DNA of 64,000 nt. Source: Microbacterium sp. JZ31. Lineage in GTDB: Bacteria > Actinomycetota > Actinomycetes > Actinomycetales > Microbacteriaceae. Below the pieces are notes generated by a model. The model was given only the letters and a program-made list of their open reading frames with translations, did no database searches and was not told where the DNA came from. Each line of letters begins with the position of its first letter. Position 1 is the first letter of the stretch. The DNA lies in NCBI RefSeq assembly GCF_016805985.1, contig NZ_CP017661.1:2666001-2730000 (forward strand), in the 5' to 3' direction. The position numbers were made by a program, and so were the translations under genes. Of the stretch, positions 53,343 through 61,514 are shown one piece after another.

Positions 53343-54572
53343 ATGGCATCCGAGCTCTTCCCCGGAGAGAAGGTCCTCTCCTACGACGTAACATTCCCGC
53401 TCGACACCGACTACTACGCGGTGTTCTCCGACGTCGACGGCGCGGATCGCGCGCAGTGGACACGGGCGCGCGAGGTCGGCGAGGCGCTCGGGCCGCGCAT
53501 GGCCGAGGCGTGGGACAAGGCCGAGTACCCGCTCGAGGCGCTCACGGCGCTGGGCGAGGCCGACCTGTATGTCGACGGCATCGGGCACGCCGACCTCACT
53601 CCCATGTCGCCGCTCGCCGCCGGTCTGGTGAACATGGAGGTCTCGCGCGCGGACGGGTCGCTCGGCACCGTGATCGCGGTGCAGGGCGGGCTCGCGCTGC
53701 GCACCCTGGCGCTGTTCGGCAGCCCGGAGCAGCAGGCCCGCTGGCTCGGTCCGATCGCGCGCGGCGAGGTTCCCGGCGCGTTCGCGCTCACCGAGCCGGA
53801 TCACGGATCCGACTCCACGTCCCTCGAGACGGTCGCGCGCTGGGACGAGGACGGATGGATCCTGCGCGGCGCCAAGAAGTGGATCGGCAACGGCGCGTCC
53901 GGCGGCGTCACGTTCGTGTGGGCGCGCGTGGACCGCGAGGGCGACGCGGACCACGGACAGGTGCGCTGCTTCCTGGTCGAGCAGGACACGCCCGGCTACA
54001 CCGGCACGGTGATCGCCGGCAAGCTGTCGCTGCGCGGCATCCACCAGGCCCACATCACGCTCGACGGCGTGCGCCTCGCCGAGGACGCGGTGCTGCCGGG
54101 CACGCACTCCTTCCGCGACACGTCGACCGTGCTGTTCGCGACGCGCTCGGGCGTGGCGTGGTCGGCGCTCGGGCATGCGACCGCGTGCTACGAGGCGGCG
54201 CTGGCGTACTCGACGCAGCGGATCCAGTTCGGCAAGCCGCTCGCGAAGTTCCAGATGGTGCAGGAGCGGCTGACGCAGATGCTGTCCCAGCTCACGGCGA
54301 TGCAGCTGTACTGCCGCCGTCTCGCCGACCTCGAGGCCGCCGGCGCGCTGCGCCCGACGCAGGCGTCGCTGGCGAAGTTCCACAACACCCGCACGGCGCG
54401 CGACATCGCGCGCACCGCCCGCGACCTGCTGGGCGGCAACGGCATCCTGCTCGAGAACCGCGTGATGCAGCACCTCGCCGACATCGAGGCCATCCACACG
54501 TACGAGGGCACCGAGAGCGTGCAGGCGCTCATCATCGGCCGGGACATCACGGGGATGGGCGCGTTCGTCTGA
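53343..54572 (+). CDS. acyl-CoA dehydrogenase, glutaryl-CoA dehydrogenase-like
   Basis: FAD-dependent enzyme of 409 residues. It carries FALTEPDHGSDSTS near residue 143, WIGNGASGG near 180 and the catalytic Glu in HTYEGTESVQALIIGRDITG at the C terminus, which closely resembles glutaryl-CoA dehydrogenase. The usual N-terminal domain is present. Neighbours give no lysine or tryptophan degradation genes, so the exact acyl-CoA is not certain. Confidence 0.87.
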   Translation: MASELFPGEKVLSYDVTFPLDTDYYAVFSDVDGADRAQWTRAREVGEALGPRMAEAWDKAEYPLEALTALGEADLYVDGIGHADLTPMSPLAAGLVNMEVSRADGSLGTVIAVQGGLALRTLALFGSPEQQARWLGPIARGEVPGAFALTEPDHGSDSTSLETVARWDEDGWILRGAKKWIGNGASGGVTFVWARVDREGDADHGQVRCFLVEQDTPGYTGTVIAGKLSLRGIHQAHITLDGVRLAEDAVLPGTHSFRDTSTVLFATRSGVAWSALGHATACYEAALAYSTQRIQFGKPLAKFQMVQERLTQMLSQLTAMQLYCRRLADLEAAGALRPTQASLAKFHNTRTARDIARTARDLLGGNGILLENRVMQHLADIEAIHTYEGTESVQALIIGRDITGMGAFV

Positions 54573-54589
54573 GCTCTCCCCCATCGGGG

Positions 54590-54632
54590 CCGAAACGTCA
54601 AGCGCTCTCGCTTCGCTCGCCCAGCGAGCGGA
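54590..54632. repeat. degenerate GAGCGAAGCG repeat copy
   Basis: CGAAACGTC, TCTCGCTTCGCTCGCC and AGCGAGCGG segments lie between the acyl-CoA dehydrogenase and the next gene. Confidence 0.5.
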
Positions 54633-54652
54633 GGCGGTGACAGACTGACCCC

Positions 54653-56104
54653 ATGCCCCGCGCCACGATCGTCGGAAGCGGACCGAACGGCCTCGCGGCC
54701 GCGGTGACGCTCGCGCGGGCCGGCTACGCGGTCACGGTGCTCGAGGCTGCGGACACCGTCGGAGGCGGCTCGCGCACCGCCGAACTCACGCTGCCGGGCT
54801 TCCGGCAGGACGTCTGCTCGGCGATCCATCCCGCGGCCATCACGTCGCCGTTCTTCCGCGCGTTCGGCATCGAGGAGCGGATCGGATGGATCGTCCCCGA
54901 CGCGTCGTATGCGCAGCCGCTCGACGGCGGGCAGGCTGCGGTCGCCTGGCGGGACATCGACCGCACGGCGGACGAGCTCGGGCCGGATGCCCGCGCGTGG
55001 CGCGCGCTGATGCGCCCACTCGCGCGGCGCATCGAGGGCGTGCTCGACTTCACCGGCAATCAGCTGCTGCGCATGCCGCACGACCCGCTTGCGGCCGTGC
55101 GTTTCGGCCTGCGCGTGCTGGAGACGGGCACGGCGCTCGGCGGCCGCACGCTCCGCACCGCGAAGGCCGCGGCGCTCCTGAGCGGTGTGCTGGCGCACGC
55201 GAACCGCCCGCTGCCGTCGCTTCCGGCATCCGCGTCGGGCCTGCTGTTGGCGGCTCTGGCCCACACGGATCGCGGCTGGGCGTACCCGGTCGGCGGGGCC
55301 CAGGCCATCCCCGACGCCCTCGCCGACGACCTGCGGGCGCACGGCGGTCTGATCGAGACCGAGCGTCGGATCACCGACCTCGCGAGGCTCGACTGGGGCG
55401 ACCCGGCGGCCGGCGACATCCTGCTGCTCAACACCTCGCCGCGCCTGGTGCTGACGCACCCCGACGTCCCGGCGCGCTACGCACGCGCGATCCGGTCGTT
55501 CCGCTACGGCCCCGCTGCCGCGAAGGTCGACTTCGCGCTGGACGGGCCGGTGCCGTGGGCGAACCCGGACGTCCACCGCTCCCCGACCGTGCATCTCGGG
55601 GGCACGCGTGCCGAGGTGGCGGCGAGCGAGAACGCGGTGGCGCGCGGCCGCGTGCCGGAGAGCCCGTATGTGCTCACGGTGCAGCCCTCGGTGCTGGATC
55701 CGTCCCGCGCGCCGGAGGGCAAGGCCGTGCTGTGGACGTACATGCACGTTCCGAGCGGTTCACCGCTCGACCCGACCGAGCACATCACGCGGCAGGTCGA
55801 GCGCTTCGCGCCCGGCTTCCGCGATCGGATCCTGGCATCGCACGCGGTGCCGGCCTCCGCGCGCGAGGCGGTCAACCCCGCCGACGTGGGCGGCGACATC
55901 CTGGGCGGCGCGTTCACGATGGCGCAGGCGTTCCGCCGCCCCGTCCTGTCCTCGGCGCCGTGGCGCACACCGATGAAGGGCGTGTACCTCGCGTCGGCGT
56001 CCACGCCGCCCGGCCCCGGCGTCAACGGCATGGCGGGCTGGCACGCGGCCCGTACTGCGCTCGCCGATGCGGGCGAGCGCGCGAAGCTCCGCGACCTGTT
56101 CTGA
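54653..56104 (+). CDS. phytoene-dehydrogenase-like FAD oxidoreductase
   Basis: Flavoprotein of 483 residues with the N-terminal FAD-binding motif VGSGPNGLAAAVTLARAGY (about 6-24) and LEAADTVGGGSRT, and the C-terminal segment GVYLASASTPPGPGVNGMAGW. This is the CrtI-like / amine-oxidase fold found in carotenoid and related desaturases or isomerases. No crt genes are adjacent, so a carotenoid role is not supported. CAGACT six bases before the ATG suggests a leaderless start. Confidence 0.85.
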   Translation: MPRATIVGSGPNGLAAAVTLARAGYAVTVLEAADTVGGGSRTAELTLPGFRQDVCSAIHPAAITSPFFRAFGIEERIGWIVPDASYAQPLDGGQAAVAWRDIDRTADELGPDARAWRALMRPLARRIEGVLDFTGNQLLRMPHDPLAAVRFGLRVLETGTALGGRTLRTAKAAALLSGVLAHANRPLPSLPASASGLLLAALAHTDRGWAYPVGGAQAIPDALADDLRAHGGLIETERRITDLARLDWGDPAAGDILLLNTSPRLVLTHPDVPARYARAIRSFRYGPAAAKVDFALDGPVPWANPDVHRSPTVHLGGTRAEVAASENAVARGRVPESPYVLTVQPSVLDPSRAPEGKAVLWTYMHVPSGSPLDPTEHITRQVERFAPGFRDRILASHAVPASAREAVNPADVGGDILGGAFTMAQAFRRPVLSSAPWRTPMKGVYLASASTPPGPGVNGMAGWHAARTALADAGERAKLRDLF

Positions 56105-56223
56105 CGCCGGCGCGGGGCCCTTCGGCCCGGTGCGCTGCGGCGCGCGCGCGAAGGTGCGGCTTGTGCGCGCCGACCGCGGTGCCCAGGTGCTCACGCCGCA
56201 CCATTGCCGCGTCCGCCCGCGGT

Positions 56224-57231
56224 TCAGTCGTGCAGCGTCGCGCGCAGCCAGTCCTGCGCGCGCTCGACGAGGGCCCGCGCGGCAGGTGTGTCCTTGGCCC
56301 AGTTCTCGAACCCGTGCGGCGCGCCGTCGACGATATCCGCCGTCACCGGCACGCCCGCCGCTCCCAGCGCGGCGGCGTACGCGTGGTCCTCCGCCGCGAA
56401 CAGCTCGATGTCGCCCCACGTGATGAAGGCCGGCGGCAGGCCGCTGAGATCCGTGCGCCGGGCGGGAACGGCGTACTCGGGCCCCGTCTCGGCGCCCGGC
56501 GCGGTGCCGAGGTAGCCCGACCAGCCCTCGCGGTTGCGCGCGTTGTCCCACACGAAGTGCTTCTCGGCGTCCAGCTCGCGGCGCGCGGCCGTGCGGTCGT
56601 CGAGCATCGGCGCGAACAGCCACTGCCCACGGGGCTGGAAGCCGCCGTCGTCGTGGAGGCGCTGCACGAGCGCCGCCGCCAGTCCCGCGCCCGCGCTCTC
56701 CCCTCCGACGGCGATGCGCCGCGGATCCACGCCGAGCGCCTCCGCGTGATCGAGGAACCAGCGCCAGGCGCGCTGGACGTCCTCGTGCGCGGCCGGGAAG
56801 GGATGCTCGGGAGCGAACCGGTAGTTCGCCGAGACGATCACGAGACCGAGCCGTTCCGCCGTCGACAGGCACAGAGCCTCGTCCTGCTTGGCGTCGCCGA
56901 ACAGCAGACCGCCGCCGTGGATCCACAGCAGGCCGGCACCGCTGCGCGGCCCCATCGGCTCGTACACGCGCACGCTCGTCGATCCCGTCCGCGCCGTCCT
57001 GACGCGCACGACGTCCGAGGTCGGCACGCGCAGCAGCCGCACGGCGATTCGCACGAACCAGCGCGGCAGCCTGATCTGCGCGCGCGTCATCGGCCGGCGC
57101 AACTCGGGGAGGACTCGATGCAGATCCACGGCACCTTCTTCCACGATGGGAGCCCCTCGCGACGAGAGGACGTCGCCCCACGATAGCGGCAGACCGGACA
57201 GAACTGTCCGCGATCCTGCCCCCACGCTCAT
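56224..57231 (-). CDS. alpha/beta hydrolase, hormone-sensitive-lipase family
   Basis: Esterase-type enzyme of up to 335 residues. HGGGLLFG (oxyanion hole) is near residue 105, the nucleophile elbow GESAGAG near 175, and the late DGAPHGFENW holds the catalytic His. The start at 57231 lacks a good ribosome site; the first 40 residues look like non-conserved sequence, and ATG 57090 is an alternative. The 119 bases to the neighbouring flavoprotein gene contain only a short GGGCC/GGCCC hairpin. Confidence 0.82.
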   Translation of the reverse strand: MSVGAGSRTVLSGLPLSWGDVLSSRGAPIVEEGAVDLHRVLPELRRPMTRAQIRLPRWFVRIAVRLLRVPTSDVVRVRTARTGSTSVRVYEPMGPRSGAGLLWIHGGGLLFGDAKQDEALCLSTAERLGLVIVSANYRFAPEHPFPAAHEDVQRAWRWFLDHAEALGVDPRRIAVGGESAGAGLAAALVQRLHDDGGFQPRGQWLFAPMLDDRTAARRELDAEKHFVWDNARNREGWSGYLGTAPGAETGPEYAVPARRTDLSGLPPAFITWGDIELFAAEDHAYAAALGAAGVPVTADIVDGAPHGFENWAKDTPAARALVERAQDWLRATLHD

Positions 57232-57293
57232 CCTGCGGCGGCGTCGACGTCAAGTGGTGGATTCCCGGCGCGGCCGAACGGCAGGATGGCCGC

Positions 57294-58352
57294 ATGCCCC
57301 ACGACATCCCCGCTCCCATGCTCGCCAAGGCCGTGGCCGCGATCCCGGACCCGGCGAAGCACCCCGGCGGGCTGGTGTTCGAGCCGAAGTGGGACGGCTT
57401 CCGCGTGCTGGCGTCGTGGGACGGCGAGACCGTCGAGCTCGGATCGCGCGGCGCCAAGCCGCTCACGCCCTACTTCCCGGAGCTCGTCGACGCGCTCGCG
57501 CGCATCCTGCCCGAGCCCTGCCTGCTCGACGGCGAGATCGTGATCGCGGTCGGCGAGCACGGCTCGCAGCGCCTGTCGTGGGACACCCTGTCGCAGCGCA
57601 TCCATCCGGCGGCCTCGCGCATCGCGAAGCTGTCGGCCGAGACGCCCGCGATGCTCGTCGCGTTCGACCTGCTATCGGTCGGCGGCGAGTCGCTCATGGA
57701 GCTGCCGTTCCGGGAGCGGCGCGCCCGCCTCGAGCAGCTGCTGAAGGATGCGCCGCATCCCGTGCACCTGACGCGCGCCACGGAGGATCATGAGCTCGCC
57801 GAGCGGTGGCTGGCGGAGTTCGAGGGCGCGGGCCTCGACGGCGTCGTCGCCAAGCCCGCCGACCAGCCGTACGCCCCCGGCAAGCGCACGATGCTGAAGA
57901 TCAAGCACGCGCGCACGGCCGACGTGGTCGCGCTGGGGTATCGCGTGCACAAGAGCGGACGCGGCGTCGGCTCGATCCTCGTCGGCCTGCACGACGAGAA
58001 TGGCGAGCTGCACCAGGTGGGCGGCGTCTCGGCGTTCAGTGACAAGCGCCGGCTCGAGCTCGTCGACGAGCTGGAGCCGCTGGTCGAGCGCGACGCGGAG
58101 GGCGAGATCGTCACGGCCGAGGGCGAGCGGTCGCGCTTCTCCTCGGGCAAGGACGTCTCATTCGTGCCCCTGCGTCCGGAGCGCGTGCTCGAGGTCCGCT
58201 ACGACCAGCTCGAGGGCGATCCCTCCTTCCGGATGCGCTTCCGCCACACGGTGCAGTTCGAGCGCTGGCGTCCCGACCGCGATCCCGCGTCGTGCCGCTA
58301 CGACCAGCTCGAGGTCCCCGCGAAGTACGACCTCGCGGACGTGCTCGACTGA
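57294..58352 (+). CDS. ATP-dependent DNA ligase, LigC type
   Basis: Seals DNA nicks, with a role in NHEJ-type or excision repair in relatives. The 352-residue protein has the adenylation motif EPKWDGFR (Lys32), DGEIVI near residue 80, and a C-terminal OB-fold with RYDQLE repeated near the end. It corresponds to stand-alone LigC, not the large LigD. The LigD-type polymerase gene lies 2.1 kb away on the other strand. No Ku gene is in the window. CAGGAT six bases before the ATG suggests leaderless translation. Confidence 0.9.
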   Translation: MPHDIPAPMLAKAVAAIPDPAKHPGGLVFEPKWDGFRVLASWDGETVELGSRGAKPLTPYFPELVDALARILPEPCLLDGEIVIAVGEHGSQRLSWDTLSQRIHPAASRIAKLSAETPAMLVAFDLLSVGGESLMELPFRERRARLEQLLKDAPHPVHLTRATEDHELAERWLAEFEGAGLDGVVAKPADQPYAPGKRTMLKIKHARTADVVALGYRVHKSGRGVGSILVGLHDENGELHQVGGVSAFSDKRRLELVDELEPLVERDAEGEIVTAEGERSRFSSGKDVSFVPLRPERVLEVRYDQLEGDPSFRMRFRHTVQFERWRPDRDPASCRYDQLEVPAKYDLADVLD

Positions 58353-58364
58353 CCGCTCGCGTCC

Positions 58365-58622
58365 GCGGATCCGGACATCCGCACGCATCCGGACGTCCGC
58401 ACGGATCCCGAGGATGCGCACGGATCCGGACATCCGCACGCATCGGGACGTCTGCCGCGCATCCGGAGATCCGCAGGGATCCGGATCGGATGCCGCGCAC
58501 GCCTTCGGAACGGTGCAGATCTCCTGAGGCGTGCAGGCACCCGCACGGATCCGGAGATCCGCACGGGTCCGGAGCGAATGCCGCGCACGCGTCCGGAACG
58601 GTGCAGATCTCCTGAGGCGTGC
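58365..58622. repeat. GATCCGGA-rich repeat block with 74-base direct repeats
   Basis: Between convergent genes. The GGATCCGGACATCCGCACG unit occurs at 58367 and 58422 (period 55). Then two 74-base direct repeats, 58461-58534 and 58549-58622, each contain the 19-mer CGGAACGGTGCAGATCTCC (58506-58524 and 58594-58612). The same 18-mer and 19-mer occur at 5.8 kb. I see no gene in this 305-base gap. Confidence 0.8.
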
Positions 58623-58657
58623 GGGCGCGCGCCAGCGCGCGCAGGCGCCCGGCAGCC

Positions 58658-59851
58658 TCAGATCTCGTCGGGCAGGGGGTTCTTCGGCAGCTTCTTCACG
58701 CGCGGGCGGCGCTTGGGGCGCTCGGGGATCATCGACCGCATCTCCTCGAGCTTTCCCCAGCACAGCAGGCGGTCCTCGGCCTCGAGCTCCCAGCTGCCCT
58801 TGGGGTTCGGGATCACCGACGCGCCGCGGTGCAGGGTGAGCACCGTGATGTCGCGCTCGCGCAGGCCCGACTCGGCGAGCTTCTTGCCGACGAGCTCGGC
58901 ATCGCCGTGCACGACGAGCTCGGCCACGCCGTACCCGGTCGACACGGCCAGCCGCTCGCGCACGTCGATCTGCGGGAACGCGACCTGATTGGCGATGTAG
59001 TCGACGATCGCGCCGGCGACATCCAGCTTGGTCGCCTCCTCGATGCCCTGCAGGCCGGGCGACGAGTTGACCTCCATCACGAGCGGCCCCTCGTCCGACT
59101 CGAGCATGTCGACACCCGCGACCTTGAGGCCCATGATCTGCGCCGCGCGCACGGCCGTGCGCTCGTACTCCTCCGACAGGTCCACGCGCTCGACGGATCC
59201 GCCGCGGTGCACGTTGGAGCGGAACTCGTCGCCCTTCGCCGAGCGCCGCATGGCCGCGACCACGCGGTCGCCGACGACGAGCGCGCGGATGTCGCGCCCC
59301 TTGGACTCCTTCACGAAGTGCTGGATCAGGACGTTCTGCCGCGCCGACTGCAGCGTCTCGACGATCGCCTCGGCGACCTTGATCTCGGGGGCGAGGATCA
59401 CACCGATGCCCTGCGTGCCCTCGAGCAGCTTGATCACGACGGGCGCCCCGCCCACGCGCTCGATCGCCGGGATCACGTCGGCGCGGTTGCGGACGAACGC
59501 GGTCGGCGGCATGGCGATGCCGTGCCGCGACAGGATCTGGTTCGCGCGCAGCTTGTCGCGCGAGTTCGCGATGCCGCTGGCCGTGTTGGGCGTGTAGACG
59601 TCCATCTGCTCGAACTGCCGCACCACGGCCGTGCCGTAGTACGTGATCGAGTTGCCGATGCGCGGGATGATCGCGTCGTACTCCGACAGGCGCCGTCCGC
59701 GGAACTGCAGGTCGGGTTCGTCACTGGACAGATCGATCGCGAATCGCAGGGTGTTCAGCACCTTCACGTCGTGGCCGCGATCGAGCGCGGCGGCCCGGAG
59801 TCGCTGGGTGCTGTAGGCGCGCGGGGCGCGCGACAAGATGGCGATCTTCAC
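58658..59851 (-). CDS. RimK-family ATP-grasp ligase fused to an RCK_C domain
   Basis: Probable amino-acid ligase of 397 residues. An ATP-grasp domain (about 90-290) contains VIKLLEGTQGIGV, FVKESKGRDIRALVVGD and VMEVNSSPGLQGIE. A C-terminal region (about 305-375, with VVHGDAELVGKKL and PNPKGSWELEAED) looks like a TrkA/RCK C-terminal ligand-binding domain. RimK adds glutamate residues to a protein; the fused domain may sense a small molecule. The GTG at 59851 has CAGGAT six bases upstream. The protease-like gene diverges from it. Confidence 0.87.
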   Translation of the reverse strand: MKIAILSRAPRAYSTQRLRAAALDRGHDVKVLNTLRFAIDLSSDEPDLQFRGRRLSEYDAIIPRIGNSITYYGTAVVRQFEQMDVYTPNTASGIANSRDKLRANQILSRHGIAMPPTAFVRNRADVIPAIERVGGAPVVIKLLEGTQGIGVILAPEIKVAEAIVETLQSARQNVLIQHFVKESKGRDIRALVVGDRVVAAMRRSAKGDEFRSNVHRGGSVERVDLSEEYERTAVRAAQIMGLKVAGVDMLESDEGPLVMEVNSSPGLQGIEEATKLDVAGAIVDYIANQVAFPQIDVRERLAVSTGYGVAELVVHGDAELVGKKLAESGLRERDITVLTLHRGASVIPNPKGSWELEAEDRLLCWGKLEEMRSMIPERPKRRPRVKKLPKNPLPDEI

Positions 59852-59884
59852 AGATTGATCCTGGGTTCCTGATTGGATGGAGGC

Positions 59885-60421
59885 GTGTCCCCCCATCATC
59901 CCCCGTCGGAGAGCGCGCCCGATCCCGCGCTGGTCGGCTGGCGCGAGTGGGTGGGACTTCCGAGCGCGGGCGTCGAGTGGCTCAAGGCGAAGATCGACAC
60001 GGGTGCGCAGACGTCGTCGCTGCACGCGTTCGGGCTGAAGGAGTTCGTCCGCGACGGCGAGGCGTGGGTGCGCTTCGAGATCCACCCCTGGCAGCGCAGT
60101 TCCGACGACGCCGTGACGGTCGAGCTGCCCGTGCACGACCGGCGTCGCGTGCGCAGCTCATCCGGGCACTCCGAGAAGCGCGTCGTGGTGGTGCTCGACG
60201 TGCGCCTGCTCGATCGCGTGATCCCGGCCGAGGTCACCCTGACGCGCCGCGATGCCATGGGATTCCGGATGCTCGTCGGCCGCGAGCTGCTCAGTCAGGG
60301 CTTCCTGGTCGACGCGCAGGCCTCCTACCTGGGAGGCCGCCCGCCGAGCGCCGTGCGGCGCGCGAACAAGCGCGCGCCGGCGCGCGAACACCGTCGGACG
60401 TTCCGCCACCCCGCCGACTAG
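59885..60421 (+). CDS. retropepsin-like ATP-dependent zinc protease family protein
   Basis: Protein of 178 residues with the aspartic-protease-like segment KIDTGAQTSSLHAF near residue 34 and MLVGRELLS near 130. Members are often encoded beside RimK and are thought to trim or counteract its product. Here the two are divergent, with only 33 bases between their start codons. GTG 59885 is chosen (GGATGGAGG just before); TTG 59873 is a less likely alternative. The C-terminal 20 residues are very basic. Confidence 0.8.
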   Translation: MSPHHPPSESAPDPALVGWREWVGLPSAGVEWLKAKIDTGAQTSSLHAFGLKEFVRDGEAWVRFEIHPWQRSSDDAVTVELPVHDRRRVRSSSGHSEKRVVVVLDVRLLDRVIPAEVTLTRRDAMGFRMLVGRELLSQGFLVDAQASYLGGRPPSAVRRANKRAPAREHRRTFRHPAD

Positions 60422-61467
60422 TCGGCGACGCGGTTGCCGGCCTCGTCCCAGTTCTCGGCGACCTTCTTGCTGGGCTGCACGCGCGGCGGCTCGCCGGGCA
60501 TCTTCGGGAACTCGGGCGGGAACGGCATCTCGCCCTGGCCGTTCTCGACGTCGCGCTGCCACCACTCGAGCAGGGTGTCGATGCGGCCCGGCGCATCCTG
60601 GATGCCGGCCCACGGATCGCCCTGCGCGAGCCGCTCGGGGATCGTGCGCACCGTGAACCGCGTCGGGTCGACGTCGTCGACCTCGTCCCAGTGCAGCGGC
60701 GTCGCGACCGGGGCGTGCGGCAGCGCGCGCGGACTGTAGGCGCCGGCCATCGTGCGATCGCGGTTGGCCTGGTTGAAGTCGACGAAGATGCGCCGGCCGC
60801 GCTCCTCCTTCCACCACGCGGTGGTGACCTTGTCGGGCATCCGGCGCTCCAGCTCGCGCCCCGCCGCGATGACCGCGTGACGCACGTCGAGGAACTCCCA
60901 TTCCGGCACGATCGGCGCGAACACGTGCAGACCACGGTTGCCGCTGGTCTTGATCCAGGCCTCCAGACCGGCCTCGCGCAGCACCTCGCGCAGCGCGTGC
61001 GCGGCCGGGATCGCGTCCGTGATGTCGGTCCCCGGCTGGGGGTCGAGGTCGATCCGCAGCTCGACGGGGTTGTCGGTCACCGGCACGCGCGACGCCCACG
61101 GATGGAACACGATCGTGTTCATCTGCACGGCCCACGCGATCGCGGCGGGCTCGGTCAGGACGATCTGCGGATGCCGTCGCCCGCTGTTGTAGGTCACGGT
61201 CTCGGATTCGACGAAGGACGGCGCGCCCTTGGGCGGGTTCTTGGAGAAGAACATCTCCCCGCCCACCGCGTCGGGGTACCGCTCGAGCGACACCGGGCGG
61301 TGCCCGTTGTGCGCGAGGAAGGCGTCCGCCACCGCGATCACGTACTCGGCGAGCTCGTGCTTGGTGATCCCCACCTCGGGCCACAGCACGCGGTTGGGGC
61401 TCGACAGCCCGAGCTCGCGGTGGCCGTCCGGTCCGGGGATGGTCAGGGTGATGCGTTCCGACGCCAT
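60418..61467 (-). CDS. LigD-type primase-polymerase domain protein
   Basis: Stand-alone archaeo-eukaryotic-primase-type polymerase of 349 residues, as in the polymerase domain of LigD for NHEJ gap filling. It shows NRVLWPEVGITK near residue 25, FFSKNPPKG near 75, the metal-binding IDLDPQP near 145, and KTSGNRGLHVF near 180. It overlaps the protease gene end by four bases in a convergent arrangement. The ligase activity is on a separate LigC-type gene nearby, and Ku is absent from the window. Confidence 0.92.
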   Translation of the reverse strand: MASERITLTIPGPDGHRELGLSSPNRVLWPEVGITKHELAEYVIAVADAFLAHNGHRPVSLERYPDAVGGEMFFSKNPPKGAPSFVESETVTYNSGRRHPQIVLTEPAAIAWAVQMNTIVFHPWASRVPVTDNPVELRIDLDPQPGTDITDAIPAAHALREVLREAGLEAWIKTSGNRGLHVFAPIVPEWEFLDVRHAVIAAGRELERRMPDKVTTAWWKEERGRRIFVDFNQANRDRTMAGAYSPRALPHAPVATPLHWDEVDDVDPTRFTVRTIPERLAQGDPWAGIQDAPGRIDTLLEWWQRDVENGQGEMPFPPEFPKMPGEPPRVQPSKKVAENWDEAGNRVAD

Positions 61468-61473
61468 GCCGCC

Positions 61474-61479
61474 ACCCTA
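61474..61479 (-). promoter_or_regulatory. -10 box of a leaderless promoter (LigD-type polymerase)
   Basis: TAGGGT lies six bases before the ATG at 61467 on the minus strand. Confidence 0.5.
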
Positions 61480-61514
61480 CGGACCCGCATGCGCGCGCGG
61501 GAAGGGCTTGCGGA

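Noticed and set aside
54653..56104. Carotenoid biosynthesis gene (crtI)
   Set aside because: No crtB, crtE or other carotenoid genes are nearby and the FAD fold is shared by many oxidoreductases; only the general family is claimed.
58365..58622. CRISPR-like array
   Set aside because: Repeats are 74 bases or of varied length, with uneven spacing and only two or three copies; no cas genes are near.
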